DNA from: Pseudomonadota bacterium
GTDB taxonomy: Bacteria > Pseudomonadota > Gammaproteobacteria > Steroidobacterales > Steroidobacteraceae
Assembly (NCBI GenBank): GCA_021792555.1
Contig: JAJYUL010000008.1
Coordinates: 1-64,000, forward strand
Direction: 5' to 3'
DNA: 64,000 nt
Shown here: positions 1-8,117 of the stretch, in pieces
Layout: each line of letters starts with the position of its first letter
Numbering within the stretch: position 1 is the first letter of the stretch
The notes under the pieces: model-generated
Seen by the model: only the letters and a program-made list of their open reading frames with translations
Databases searched by the model: none
Told to the model about the DNA's origin: nothing
Translations under genes and position numbers: made by a program

Positions 1-2
1 CC

Positions 3-56
3 TTACTTCTTCTTCGCAGCTTTCTTCTTCGCGGCCTTCTTCTTTGCCTTCGCCAT
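3..56 (-). CDS. Lys/Ala-rich microprotein (17 aa), histone-H1-tail-like
   Basis: A complete tiny reading frame runs ATG at 56 to TAA at 5-3 and encodes 17 residues: 10 Lys, 6 Ala and the initiator Met, arranged as repeating KKKAA units. A GGAGAG ribosome-binding site lies about 6 bases before the ATG, and a plausible promoter (93-120) sits upstream on the same strand. The composition resembles the C-terminal tails of bacterial H1-like DNA-binding proteins, so nucleic-acid binding is a guess from charge only. It lies downstream of the 5-FCL gene on the same strand but appears to have its own promoter. It could be a chance frame; the ribosome-binding site and the perfect repeat argue against that. 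Confidence 0.5.
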   Translation of the reverse strand: MAKAKKKAAKKKAAKKK

Positions 57-92
57 GTTGGCTCTCCAGTTGACGGGTTAGTCCGAGGGCCG

Positions 93-120
93 AGTATATA
101 CATGCGAAACAAAAATACAA
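93..120 (-). promoter_or_regulatory. Putative sigma-70 promoter of the Lys/Ala microprotein
   Basis: On the minus strand TTGTAT (120-115) and TATACT (98-93) are separated by 16 bases, inside a locally AT-rich patch in otherwise GC-rich DNA. The start point would be about 86, giving a leader of about 30 bases before the ATG at 56. Confidence 0.45.
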
Positions 121-151
121 GCAAGTCATTAGAGGATGTGCTAACGGACGG

Positions 152-820
152 TCACTGATGCCACGCCGCGCGATCGATGCGCCATGCGCCCGTTACTCGC
201 TGCGAGGCGCGCGTGCCGGCGCAACGGATGACGCCGCGCTCGGTGATCACCATGTCGAGCGGCACATCGTGCGCAGCGCGATCGATGCGCTCGAGCCGCT
301 GCAGTGCGTAGCCGAGTCCGACGAGCAGCGGTCGCTCCGCGGCGGCGCGCGCGCGCGTGAACGCCAGCGCCCGATCGTAATAACCGCCGCCCATGCCGAG
401 TCGGTTGCCGCGGCGATCGAATCCGACCAGCGGGACGAAGACGATATCGAGCGCGCGCGCGCTCGGCAGCGCCGGCCCGAGCGGCTCGGGGATGCCGAGG
501 CGATTGCACTGCAGGCGCGCGCTCAGCCGCACGAACTGCATCGACCGTGCCGACGGCTGCGCGCCGATGCGCGGCAGATACACGCGGCACCCGCGGCGGC
601 GGGCGAGCGCGAGCAGCGGGGCGGTATCGAGTTCCTCAGGAAGCGAGCGGTAAAGGCCGATGCGCCACTGCGGGCGCAGCAGCTGCGTGCGATCGGCGAG
701 GAGCGCGATGCGGCGCGCGCTGCGGGTTCGCTCGGCGGCAGGGATGCCCCGGCGCGCCTGCCGCAGCGCGGTCCGCAACTGCGCGCGGACCTGCTGCAGG
801 CTGGAATCAGGGAGCGTCAC
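152..820 (-). CDS. fau: 5-formyltetrahydrofolate cyclo-ligase
   Basis: It converts 5-formyl-THF to 5,10-methenyl-THF with ATP, recycling a folate storage form in the cytosol. The signature motif GNRLGMGGGYYDR is near residues 135-147 of 222, and the basic N-terminal helix (QQVRAQLRTALRQARRG) is typical. The chosen start is GTG at 820: the frame is open to an ATG at 865, but the family begins close to the LQQVR helix and the longer version would run through the 6S RNA. The gene directly follows the 6S RNA and zapA on the same strand, the classic zapA-ssrS-ygfA order of gammaproteobacteria, so it is probably co-transcribed with 6S RNA. The start is the main uncertainty. Confidence 0.9.
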   Translation of the reverse strand: MTLPDSSLQQVRAQLRTALRQARRGIPAAERTRSARRIALLADRTQLLRPQWRIGLYRSLPEELDTAPLLALARRRGCRVYLPRIGAQPSARSMQFVRLSARLQCNRLGIPEPLGPALPSARALDIVFVPLVGFDRRGNRLGMGGGYYDRALAFTRARAAAERPLLVGLGYALQRLERIDRAAHDVPLDMVITERGVIRCAGTRASQRVTGAWRIDRAAWHQ

Positions 821-1004
821 CCGCCTGTGCCGGTGCGAACCGTTGCTCTCGAACCGGAGCAACAAGTGGGACGGACTGCGGCAGGTAAGGCTTTCCGCTC
901 AGGGCGGACTTGCACAATTCTGCCGGCAAGCCCTGATGTCCCATGGGTGTTTCAATTAGGGTCCGAGGTAACCCGGCCCGCGTGTCGAACACCGCAGGCG
1001 ACGC
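814..1004 (-). ncRNA. ssrS: 6S RNA (RNA polymerase-sequestering RNA)
   Basis: The minus strand between zapA and the 5-FCL gene carries the familiar 5' segment with TGTTCGACACGCGGGCC, then an apical hairpin GTTGCTC/GAGCAAC near 845-866 like the one near the 3' end of E. coli 6S RNA. A long closing stem pairs GCGTC (1004-1000) with GACGC (818-814), GCCTG (999-995) with CAGGC (827-823) and CGGTG (994-990) with CACCG (835-831). The length of about 190 nt matches the family (183 in E. coli). Known role: it mimics an open promoter and binds sigma-70 RNA polymerase in stationary phase. The ends are inferred from pairing, so they are approximate. The position between zapA and fau is the conserved one. 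Confidence 0.85.
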
Positions 1005-1011
1005 ACCAAGC

Positions 1012-1017
1012 ACTGTA
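1012..1017 (-). promoter_or_regulatory. Putative -10 box of 6S RNA
   Basis: TACAGT on the minus strand lies 7-8 bases before the 5' end of the 6S closing stem (about 1004). No convincing -35 hexamer is visible 16-18 bases further upstream. Confidence 0.4.
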
Positions 1018-1066
1018 CACCAAAGCCCCCTCGGGCGCAGGTATCGCGACCGCCGCGCGGCGCAGC

Positions 1067-1381
1067 TCACAGTTCGAGCGGCTGGCTGTGTCCGAGCGCC
1101 GTCTCGACCCGCTCGCGCAGGGCGCGCACCTTGTCGCCGGCCTCGACCGCGACGCGGCTGCCGCGCTCGCGCACCTGCAGCAGCTCGTTCGCCATGTTCA
1201 GCGCCACCATGACCGCGATGCGGTCGAGCCCGACCACCTTGCCGCTGTCGCGCACTTCGCGCATGCGGGCGTTGAGGTACTCCGCGGCATCGAGCAGCGC
1301 GGGGCGCTCCTCGTGCGGGCAGGCGACCATGTAGTCGCGGTCGAGAATCCGTACGCTGACACGCGCGGGGTCTTGACTCAC
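1067..1381 (-). CDS. zapA: Cell division protein ZapA
   Basis: This 104-residue protein matches the small ZapA family: an N-terminal beta strand segment (VSVRILDRDYMVACPHEE), the conserved LLDAAEYLNARMREVR helix and a C-terminal coiled coil. Known role: it binds FtsZ filaments and promotes their bundling in the Z ring. The start is a GTG that overlaps the stop of the upstream zapB-like gene (GTGA), so the two are translationally coupled. It is followed by the 6S RNA gene, as in many gammaproteobacteria. Confidence 0.93.
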   Translation of the reverse strand: MSQDPARVSVRILDRDYMVACPHEERPALLDAAEYLNARMREVRDSGKVVGLDRIAVMVALNMANELLQVRERGSRVAVEAGDKVRALRERVETALGHSQPLEL

Positions 1382-1608
1382 GCGCCGTGCTCCAGGGTTT
1401 TCAGCCGTCCGATCATCGCCTCGACCCGCGCGCGCACCTGCTCGTTCTTCTGCAGCAGCGTCGCGCGCTCGCTGGAGAGCGATTCGTGCCGCTGCCGCAG
1501 GGCACGGTTCTCCTCGCGCAGCTGCTCCAGGGCGCCGAGCAGCTCCTCGATCCGCCGGGTCAGGCGGTCGAGCTCGGTCTCGAGGGGGGAGGATGCGGCG
1601 GCGCTCAT
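1378..1608 (-). CDS. ZapB-like coiled-coil protein (TIGR02449 type)
   Basis: This 76-residue protein is almost wholly a predicted coiled coil with heptad leucines from LDRLTRRIEELLGALEQL to the C-terminus. It belongs to the small family (TIGR02449) found directly upstream of zapA, usually described as ZapB-like; a cell-division role is inferred from position and shape. The ATG at 1608 has no Shine-Dalgarno sequence but lies 9 bases after a strong promoter -10 box, so the mRNA may be nearly leaderless. The stop overlaps the GTG of zapA. Confidence 0.8.
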   Translation of the reverse strand: MSAAASSPLETELDRLTRRIEELLGALEQLREENRALRQRHESLSSERATLLQKNEQVRARVEAMIGRLKTLEHGA

Positions 1609-1617
1609 GCTGGCGCG

Positions 1618-1647
1618 ACTATAGTGCCGGGCTCTCCACGCGGTCAA
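1618..1647 (-). promoter_or_regulatory. Sigma-70 promoter of the zapB-like/zapA operon
   Basis: TTGACC (1647-1642) and TATAGT (1623-1618) are separated by 18 bases on the minus strand, one of the best consensus matches in the window. Transcription would begin near 1611, only a few bases before the ATG at 1608. Confidence 0.7.
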
Positions 1648-1719
1648 TGCGCCCCCGCATTTTCCGGGGGAGCGCGGGCGGGGATCCGCCGGCGCCGACA
1701 TGCGGCATAATGGCCGGCA

Positions 1720-2280
1720 ATGATCAGCGCCAACTACGCCGAAATCCAGAGTGTTCTCACCGACGAGCACTCCCTCACCGATGCGGCCGAGGCACACGGC
1801 ACGCTCGCCGGCTCGCTGTGCTCGGCGCCCGGGTATCGCTTCGAGGATTGGCTGCTCGATATCCTGCCCGAGGGCGAGGCCCGCCCGCCCAGCGCCCGGG
1901 TGCTGCGCGCGCTGTACCGGCACACCGCCGGGGCGCTCACCGGGCCGCAGATGCAATTCGATCTGCTGCTGCCCGATGACGACCGTCCGATCATCGAACG
2001 CGCCGGGGCGCTCGCGCTGTGGTGTCAGGGATTTCTGTACGGACTCGGCCTCGGGGTGCTGCGCGATGCGGCGAACATGCCCGGCGAGGTGAGCGAGATC
2101 GTCAGCGACATCACGGAAATCGGCAGCGCCGCGGTGGACACGACGCAGAGCGAGGAGTCGAACGAGGAGGCCTACGCCGAACTCGTCGAATTCATCCGTG
2201 TCAGTGTGCAAGTGGTATTCGAGGAGCTCGCGCCGCTGCGCGACCCGCCGCCCGCCTCACCTGGAGCGCCATTTCATTGA
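1720..2280 (+). CDS. ygfB: UPF0149 family protein YgfB
   Basis: A 186-residue YecA/YgfB-family protein. The recognisable parts are the early AHGTLAGSLC segment, the central WCQGFLYGLG motif and the acidic EEAYAELVEFIRVSVQ helix near the C-terminus. It heads the ygfB-pepP-ubiH-ubiI order that also occurs in E. coli and Pseudomonas. The exact function is not settled; a regulatory role has been reported in Pseudomonas. The ATG has no clear ribosome-binding site but follows CATAAT (1706-1711) by 8 bases, suggesting a leaderless transcript. The stop is fused to the start of pepP as ATTGA. Confidence 0.88.
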   Translation: MISANYAEIQSVLTDEHSLTDAAEAHGTLAGSLCSAPGYRFEDWLLDILPEGEARPPSARVLRALYRHTAGALTGPQMQFDLLLPDDDRPIIERAGALALWCQGFLYGLGLGVLRDAANMPGEVSEIVSDITEIGSAAVDTTQSEESNEEAYAELVEFIRVSVQVVFEELAPLRDPPPASPGAPFH

Positions 2281-3668
2281 AGCCCGAGAGCCCCGCTGAA
2301 GAGTTCGCCCGCCGCCGCGCCGCGCTGATGCGCCTGATGGGGCGCGACGCCATCGCCATCGTCCCGGCCGCGCCGGTGCGCCAGCGCAACAACGACGTCG
2401 CCTACCCGTACCGCCAGGACAGCGACTTTCACTATCTCACCGGCTTTCGCGAGCCGGAGTCGGTGGCGGTGCTGATCCCGGGGCGGGAGCAGGCCGAGTA
2501 CATTCTATTCGTGCGCGAGCGCGATCCGGCGCGCGAGACCTGGGACGGCCGGCGCGCCGGGCCGGCCGGCGCGCGCCGCGTCTACGGCGCGGACGACGCG
2601 TTTCCCATCGCGGACATCGACGAGATCCTGCCCGGGCTGATGGAGAACCGCGCCAAGGTGTTCTACGCCATGGGCATGTACCCGGAGTTCGACCAGCGGG
2701 TAGTCGGCTGGGTGAACGGCCTGCGCACCCAGGCGCGCAACGGGCGGCATCCGCCGCAGGAGTTCGTGGCGCTCGATCAGGTCGTGCACGAGCTGCGCCT
2801 GTTCAAGTCGCGCACCGAGCTCGCGCTGATGCGTGAAGCGGCGCGGATCGGCGCGCTGGCGCACGTGCGCGCCATGCGCTTCTGCCGTCCCGGCCGCATG
2901 GAGTACGAGCTCATGGCCGAGATCGTGCACGAATTCCGCCGCCACGGCGCCGATACCTCCTATTACCCGATCGTCGGCTCGGGCGCGAACAGCTGCATCC
3001 TGCACTACAACGAAAACGACCAGCCGCTGCGCGACGGTGAGGTGGTGCTGATCGATGCCGGCTGCGAATACGAGTATTACGCCTCCGACATCACCCGCAC
3101 CTTCCCGGTCGGCGGGCGCTTCGGCCCCGAGCAGCGGGCGGTCTACGAGGTCGTGCACGAGGCCAATCTCGCGGCGATCGCCAAGGTGCGCCCCGGCAAC
3201 GACTGGAACGCGCCGCACGAGGCGGCGGTGCACGTGATCACCCAGGGGCTGGTGCGGCTCGGGCTGCTCAAGGGCAAGGTCGCCAAGCTCGAGCGCGACG
3301 GTGCCTACCGGCGCTTCTTCATGCACCGCACCGGGCATTGGCTCGGGATGGATGTGCACGATGTGGGCGATTACAAGATCGGGGAAGCCTGGCGGGCGCT
3401 CGAGCCCGGCATGGTGCTCACGATCGAGCCGGGCATCTACATCCCCCGCGGCGCGCGCGGCGTGCCGAAGCGCTTCCAGGGAATCGGCGTGCGCATCGAG
3501 GATGACGTCGCGGTGACCAAGAGCGGCGCGGAAGTGCTCACCGATGGCGTGCCGAAGGATCCCGATCTGATCGAGGCCCTGATGGCCGAGTCGCACGAGG
3601 GCGCCGAGCAGAGCGCACCCGCGCGGCCGCGCGCCCGGCCGCGGCGAGGGCAGCGTGCCCGCGCATGA
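2277..3668 (+). CDS. pepP: Xaa-Pro aminopeptidase (aminopeptidase P)
   Basis: It cleaves the N-terminal residue from peptides with proline in second position. The 463-residue protein follows E. coli PepP throughout: an N-terminal creatinase-like domain with YPYRQDSDFHYLTGF and a C-terminal pita-bread domain. The dinuclear metal ligands are visible: Asp in LIDAGCEYEYYASD (two), His in MHRTGHWLGMDVHD, Glu in TIEPGIY and Glu in VRIEDDV. The start is TTG at 2277, which shares bases with the ygfB stop (ATTGA) and has GGAG 11 bases upstream. An ATG at 2328 would remove conserved sequence. The C-terminus is Arg-rich and overlaps ubiH by 14 bases. Confidence 0.93.
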   Translation: MKPESPAEEFARRRAALMRLMGRDAIAIVPAAPVRQRNNDVAYPYRQDSDFHYLTGFREPESVAVLIPGREQAEYILFVRERDPARETWDGRRAGPAGARRVYGADDAFPIADIDEILPGLMENRAKVFYAMGMYPEFDQRVVGWVNGLRTQARNGRHPPQEFVALDQVVHELRLFKSRTELALMREAARIGALAHVRAMRFCRPGRMEYELMAEIVHEFRRHGADTSYYPIVGSGANSCILHYNENDQPLRDGEVVLIDAGCEYEYYASDITRTFPVGGRFGPEQRAVYEVVHEANLAAIAKVRPGNDWNAPHEAAVHVITQGLVRLGLLKGKVAKLERDGAYRRFFMHRTGHWLGMDVHDVGDYKIGEAWRALEPGMVLTIEPGIYIPRGARGVPKRFQGIGVRIEDDVAVTKSGAEVLTDGVPKDPDLIEALMAESHEGAEQSAPARPRARPRRGQRARA

Positions 3669-4896
3669 GGCGCGCGGCGATGCGCCGCGGGAATTCGACG
3701 TCGCGATCGTCGGCGGCGGTCTCGTCGGTGCGAGCTTGGCGCTGGCGCTCGCCGGGAGCGCCGCTCGGGTGCTGCTCATCGAGGGCGTAGCGCCCGACTC
3801 GAGCGCGCAGCCGAGCTTCGATGAGCGCACGACCGCGCTCGGCAACGCCAGCCGGCGCATCTTTCAGGGGCTCGGGGTCTGGGACGATCTGGCGCCCGAA
3901 GCGGCGGCCATCCGCACCATCCACGTGTCCGAGGCGGGCCGTTTCGGCAACGCGCGGCTGCGCGCCGAGGAGCAGGGCGTGGAGGCCTTCGGCTACGTCA
4001 TTCCCAATCGGGTGATGGGGGCGGCGCTGTGGCGCGGCTTGCGCCGCGCGGGCGGTGTCACGGTGCGCGTGCCGGCGCGGGTGAGCGCGGTGCAGATCGC
4101 CGCGGACGGGGCGGCCCTGACGGTGCTCGGCGCCGACGGCGCGCACGAGACCGTGAGCGCGCGGCTGTTGGTGGCCGCTGACGGGGCCAACTCGCTGGTG
4201 CGCACGGCCGCGGGCATCGCGGCCGAGGTCGAGGATTACGCTCAGGTCGCGATCGCGGCGGCGGTCGAGACCGATCGACCCCACGATGGCACCGCCTACG
4301 AGCGCTTCACGCCCAGCGGCCCCGTGGCGGTTCTGCCGCTGCACGGCGGCGGCTACGGCACGGTGTGGGCCTGCGAGCCGGCGCGGGCGGCCGAACTGCT
4401 CGCCCTCAGCGACACGGCCTATCTCGGCGCGCTGCAGGAGCGCTTCGGCTGGCGGGCGGGGCGCTTCCTGCGCGCCGGCAGGCGCGCCTCGTATCCTCTG
4501 AAGCTGTCCCGGGCCGCCGCGACGGTGGGCCTGCGCACGGTGCTGGTGGGCAACGCGGCGCAGGGCCTGCACCCCATCGCCGGCCAGGGCTTCAACCTCG
4601 GCCTGCGCGATGCGGCGCTGCTCGCCGAGCGGATCGTGGGGGCCGACGATCCCGGCGCGCCCGAGCTGTTGCGCGGCTACAGCGACTCGCGCGCGGCCGA
4701 CCGCAGCGGGGTGGTGCGCTTCACCGATTCGCTGGTCAAGCTGTTCGCGAGCCGCCTGCCCGGGGCGAGCCTGGTGCGCAATCTCGGTCTGGTGGCGTTC
4801 GATCTGTCGCCGCCGGCCAAGCGGGCGCTCGCCCGCGTCAGTCTCGGGTTCGGGGGGCCGACGCCGCGCCTCGCCCGGGGGCTGCCGCTCGCATGA
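3655..4896 (+). CDS. ubiH: 2-octaprenyl-6-methoxyphenol hydroxylase UbiH
   Basis: An FAD-dependent aromatic hydroxylase of ubiquinone synthesis, 413 residues. The dinucleotide-binding motif VGGGLVGASLALALAG lies near residues 20-35, the DG motif (VAADGANSLVR) is in the middle, and the GNAAQGLHPIAGQGFNLGLRD FAD motif is near residue 300. The start is GTG at 3655 with GAGGG upstream, overlapping pepP. It overlaps the next monooxygenase by ATGA. The order pepP-ubiH-ubiI is conserved in gammaproteobacteria. UbiH and UbiI are close paralogues; position separates them better than sequence does. Confidence 0.88.
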   Translation: MPAHEARGDAPREFDVAIVGGGLVGASLALALAGSAARVLLIEGVAPDSSAQPSFDERTTALGNASRRIFQGLGVWDDLAPEAAAIRTIHVSEAGRFGNARLRAEEQGVEAFGYVIPNRVMGAALWRGLRRAGGVTVRVPARVSAVQIAADGAALTVLGADGAHETVSARLLVAADGANSLVRTAAGIAAEVEDYAQVAIAAAVETDRPHDGTAYERFTPSGPVAVLPLHGGGYGTVWACEPARAAELLALSDTAYLGALQERFGWRAGRFLRAGRRASYPLKLSRAAATVGLRTVLVGNAAQGLHPIAGQGFNLGLRDAALLAERIVGADDPGAPELLRGYSDSRAADRSGVVRFTDSLVKLFASRLPGASLVRNLGLVAFDLSPPAKRALARVSLGFGGPTPRLARGLPLA

Positions 4897-6149
4897 GTGC
4901 CGCCGACACGCGTTGGGACGTGCTGATCGTCGGCGGCGGGCCGGTGGGCGCATGCGCCGGCGCGCTGCTGCAGCGCGCCGCCGGCGCCGGGCGCCGGCCG
5001 CTGCGCATCGGGCTGCTCGAGCCGGCCCGGCCCGCGCCGCCGGCCGCCGGCGCCGCGCTCGATGCGCGCGTGTCGGCCTGGTCGCGCTCGAGCGAGCGGA
5101 TTCTCAGCGCCGCGGGCGCATGGCAGCGGATGGCCGCCGAGCGGATCCAACCCTACGAGCGCATGTGCGTGTGGCCGGCGCATGTGCCCGCGCGCAGCGC
5201 CGATGCGCTCGTGTTCGATGCGGCCTACGTGGGCGAGTCGAACCTCGGGTCCATCGCCGAGAACCGGCTCGTGCAGTGCGCGGCGCTCGAAGCCTTCGAG
5301 GCTGCGGGCGGAACGATCGTGCCCAGCGGATTCTCGGGCCTCGAGATACACGAGGATGAGGTGCAGGTGCGCGCCGCAGAGCAGGTGCACTCCTGCAAAC
5401 TGCTGGTGGGGGCCGACGGCGCCCGCTCGCGGGTGCGCGATGCGCTCGGGGTGGCGACGAGAATCACCAGCTACGAGCAGACCGCGATCGTTGCCAACGT
5501 GCGCACCGAACGGGCGCACGAGCGCACCGCCTGGCAGCGTTTCCTCGGCGCCGGCACGCTGGCGTTCCTGCCGCTCGCCGACGGGTCGAGCTCGATCGTG
5601 TGGTCCGTGCAGGAGACGCTGGCCCGTGAGCGGCTGGCCCTGCCGGCGGCGCAGTTCGAGCAGGAGCTGCTCGGCGCCTCCGACGGCGTGCTTGGTGCGC
5701 TCGAGCTGTGCACGGAGCGCGTGGGGTTGCCGCTGCGCAGGCTGCGCGCCGAGCGCTTCAGCGCCGCGCGCTGCGCCCTGGTCGGTGATGCCGCGCACGT
5801 GGTGCATCCGCTCGCCGGGCAGGGCGTGAATCTAGGGCTGCTCGATGCGGCGGCGCTCGCCGACTGCGTGCTCGAGGCGCTGCAGCGGGGCGAGGATCCG
5901 GGCGCGGCCGCTGCGCTGCGCCGCTACGAGCGCTGGCGCAAGAGCGAGCTGGCCCCCATGGCGCTCGCCATCGACGGCTTCAACCGCTTCCTCGCCCATG
6001 ACTCAGGGCCGCTCGCGCACCTCGCGCAGCAGGGGCTGGTGTGGGTGAACCGCAGCGAAGCGGCGAAGCGGCTGTTCATCGGCCGGGCGCTCGGGCTCGC
6101 CGGGGAGTTGCCGGCGGCGGCCCGCGTGCGCGCCGCGGCGCTCAGCTGA
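4893..6149 (+). CDS. ubiI: UbiI/VisC-type FAD-dependent ubiquinone hydroxylase
   Basis: The second FAD monooxygenase of the pair, 418 residues, with VGGGPVGACAGALL at the N-terminus, VGADGARSRVRDALG in the middle and GDAAHVVHPLAGQGVNLGL towards the C-terminus. In E. coli the gene at this position (ubiI/visC) hydroxylates C5 of the ubiquinone ring; UbiF-like specificity cannot be excluded from sequence. The ATG overlaps the ubiH stop (ATGA), so expression is coupled. The 3' end overlaps the convergent phhB gene by 8 bases. Confidence 0.82.
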   Translation: MSAADTRWDVLIVGGGPVGACAGALLQRAAGAGRRPLRIGLLEPARPAPPAAGAALDARVSAWSRSSERILSAAGAWQRMAAERIQPYERMCVWPAHVPARSADALVFDAAYVGESNLGSIAENRLVQCAALEAFEAAGGTIVPSGFSGLEIHEDEVQVRAAEQVHSCKLLVGADGARSRVRDALGVATRITSYEQTAIVANVRTERAHERTAWQRFLGAGTLAFLPLADGSSSIVWSVQETLARERLALPAAQFEQELLGASDGVLGALELCTERVGLPLRRLRAERFSAARCALVGDAAHVVHPLAGQGVNLGLLDAAALADCVLEALQRGEDPGAAAALRRYERWRKSELAPMALAIDGFNRFLAHDSGPLAHLAQQGLVWVNRSEAAKRLFIGRALGLAGELPAAARVRAAALS

Positions 6150-6480
6150 GCTCGATGCGGTCGATCTTCGCGGCGCAGATGAAGTCGTTCTCCGACAGCC
6201 CGCCGATGGCGTGCGTCGTGTACTGCACCCGGCAGTAGTTGTAGCCGACCTCGAGGTCCGGATGATGGTCCTCGACGTTGGCGATGTGCGCGAGCGCGTT
6301 GACGAAGCTCATCGTGCGGTAGAAGTCCGGGAAGCGGAACTCGCGCCGCAGATACGGGCCCTCCTGCGAGAGGACCCAGCCGCCTGCGAGCTTGCCGAGC
6401 AGCGCTTCGGCCTGCGCGCGCGTCAGCGGCGCCACGCCGCCCTCGCACGGTCTGCATCTCTTGGCGGTCAGCTCGCTCAT
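6142..6480 (-). CDS. phhB: 4a-hydroxytetrahydrobiopterin dehydratase (pterin-4a-carbinolamine dehydratase)
   Basis: A 112-residue protein with the family's catalytic stretch VEDHHPDLEVGYNYCRVQYT followed by TH and LSEND. Known role: dehydration of 4a-hydroxytetrahydrobiopterin, the by-product of phenylalanine hydroxylase, to regenerate the pterin cofactor. No phhA is present in the window, so it may serve a distant phhA or another pterin reaction; orphan copies are common. It lies 34 bases downstream of ispG on the same strand. Confidence 0.9.
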   Translation of the reverse strand: MSELTAKRCRPCEGGVAPLTRAQAEALLGKLAGGWVLSQEGPYLRREFRFPDFYRTMSFVNALAHIANVEDHHPDLEVGYNYCRVQYTTHAIGGLSENDFICAAKIDRIELS

Positions 6481-6514
6481 ATCACGCTCCCGCGCGCAGT
6501 GACCCGCGCCGCCT

Positions 6515-7759
6515 TCAGGCGGCGGCGGTGTCCTGCGCGGCCTTTCTGCTGAACCTGCGCGCCACGTACTGCTCGAGCAGCGCCTGGAATTCCTCGGCGA
6601 TGTGATCGCCCTTGAGCGTCACGGTCTTCTCGCCGTCCTCGTACACCGGCGCGACCGGCCGCTCGCCCGTGCCGGGCAGGCTGATGCCGATGTTGGCGTG
6701 CTTGCTCTCTCCCGGGCCGTTGACCACGCAGCCCATGACCGCCACGGTCATGTCCTCGACCCCATCGTACTCGCGCCGCCACTCGGGCATGCGGTGGCGG
6801 ATGTGGCTCTGGATGCGCTGGGCGAGCTCCTGGAACACCGTGCTGGTGGTGCGGCCGCAGCCGGGACAGGCGGTCACCAGCGGCAGGAACGAGCGCAGGC
6901 CCATGGTCTGCAGGATCTCCTGCGCGACGATGACCTCCTGCGTGCGGTCGCCGCCGGGCTCCGGGGTGAGTGACACGCGGATGGTGTCGCCGATCCCGCG
7001 CTGCAGCAGCACCGCCATGCCCGCGGTCGAGGCAACGATGCCCTTGGAGCCCATTCCGGCCTCGGTGAGGCCGAGGTGCAGCGGGTAGTCGCAGCGGGCG
7101 GCCAGATCGCTGTAGATCGCGATCAGATCCTGTACCCCGCTCACCTTGGCCGAGAGGATGATCCGATCGTGCGCCATGCCGAGGGACTCGGCGCGCTCGG
7201 CGCTCTCGAGCGCCGAGAGCACCACCGCGTTGCGCATGATCTGCTGCGCGCTCAGCGGCTCGGCGCGCGTGGCGTTCTCATCCATGATGCGCGTCAGCAG
7301 GTCCTGATCGAGGCTGCCCCAGTTGACGCCGATGCGCACCGGCTTGCCGTAACGGCAGGCGGTCTCGATCATCTCGGCGAACTGCGGATCGCGCTTGCTG
7401 CCGCGCCCGACGTTGCCCGGGTTGATGCGGTACTTGGCGAGCGCCTCGGCGCAGGCCGGGTGCTCGCGCAGCAGCTTGTGGCCGTTGAAGTGGAAATCGC
7501 CGATCAGCGGCACCCCGACGCCCATCTGATCGAGCCGCTCCCGGATGTGCGGCACCGCCGCGGCGGCTTCCGCCGAGTTCACCGTGATGCGCACCAGCTC
7601 CGAGCCGGCGCGCGCGAGCGACTTGACCTGCTGCGCCGTGCCCTCCACGTCGGCCGTGTCGGTATTGGTCATCGACTGCACGGCGATCGGCGCGGCGCCG
7701 CCGATTCGCACGGGGCCAATCGTGACCTGAACGGAGGAGCGGCGTGCAATGGGCGACAT
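6515..7759 (-). CDS. ispG: 4-hydroxy-3-methylbut-2-en-1-yl diphosphate synthase IspG
   Basis: The penultimate MEP-pathway enzyme for isoprenoid precursors, a [4Fe-4S] protein of 414 residues. The N-terminal TIM-barrel part begins [12 protein letters not shown] and includes INPGNVG. The C-terminal iron-sulphur part carries the Cys pair in [11 protein letters not shown] and the third Cys plus Glu in [16 protein letters not shown]. The chosen start is ATG at 7759 with GCAGG upstream; the frame stays open further but into unrelated sequence. It is divergent from the glycine riboswitch/gcv operon and supplies isoprenoids, as used by the neighbouring ubi genes. Confidence 0.95.
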   Translation of the reverse strand: MSPIARRSSVQVTIGPVRIGGAAPIAVQSMTNTDTADVEGTAQQVKSLARAGSELVRITVNSAEAAAAVPHIRERLDQMGVGVPLIGDFHFNGHKLLREHPACAEALAKYRINPGNVGRGSKRDPQFAEMIETACRYGKPVRIGVNWGSLDQDLLTRIMDENATRAEPLSAQQIMRNAVVLSALESAERAESLGMAHDRIILSAKVSGVQDLIAIYSDLAARCDYPLHLGLTEAGMGSKGIVASTAGMAVLLQRGIGDTIRVSLTPEPGGDRTQEVIVAQEILQTMGLRSFLPLVTACPGCGRTTSTVFQELAQRIQSHIRHRMPEWRREYDGVEDMTVAVMGCVVNGPGESKHANIGISLPGTGERPVAPVYEDGEKTVTLKGDHIAEEFQALLEQYVARRFSRKAAQDTAAA

Positions 7760-7890
7760 GGGAACCTGCCAGTGACTTGGAGACCTTGCGGGTGGGTGGG
7801 GGATTTTACCGGGCCGGGCCGCCCGCCGCGACCACTGCCGCAAGCGCGAGCGGCGCGCGAGCGGCGCTCCAATCGGACCGCAAAGGCTGG

Positions 7891-7896
7891 TATCAT
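7891..7896 (+). promoter_or_regulatory. Putative -10 box of the gcv operon leader
   Basis: TATCAT lies about 25 bases before the first riboswitch stem, a plausible -10 element. The -35 region is poor, so the assignment is weak. Confidence 0.35.
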
Positions 7897-7920
7897 CCGC
7901 AAACTCCGACAATCGATCTG

Positions 7921-8117
7921 CACGGAGAGGGTCCGGCCGGCAGGCCGGAACGCCGAAGGCGCAAATTCCGCCCGGAAACGCTCAGGCACACGAACGGCAG
8001 ATTGCGCAGGCCGAAAGGCTCTGCGCGGAGTCTCTGGAGAGCGGCAGGCGCATGGCGCCCGCCCACCGAAGGGGAGAGGCGCCAGGCGCCCGATCTCTCA
8101 GGTCACCGGACAGAGGG
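7921..8117 (+). promoter_or_regulatory. Tandem glycine riboswitch
   Basis: Two consecutive glycine aptamers are recognisable. The first runs from CACGGAGAGG through CGCCGAAGGCGCAA to AAACGCTCAGGCA. The second runs from TCTGGAGAGCGGC through CCACCGAAGGGG to ATCTCTCAGGTCACCGGACAGAGG. These are the conserved cores of the class (GGAGAG, CCGAAGG, CTCAGG, GGACAGAGG). It lies upstream of gcvT and is followed at once by an intrinsic terminator, so glycine binding should relieve termination and switch on glycine breakdown. The class is well established; the ON direction here is inferred from the terminator. Confidence 0.92.

Noticed and set aside
820-865. Upstream ATG at 865 as start of 5-FCL
   Set aside because: It would place the first 15 codons inside the 6S RNA apical hairpin region, and the residues (Arg/His-rich) are not family sequence.
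158-1624. A 488-codon plus-strand frame over 5-FCL, 6S RNA and zapA
   Set aside because: It runs antisense through three well-supported genes and shows no domain.
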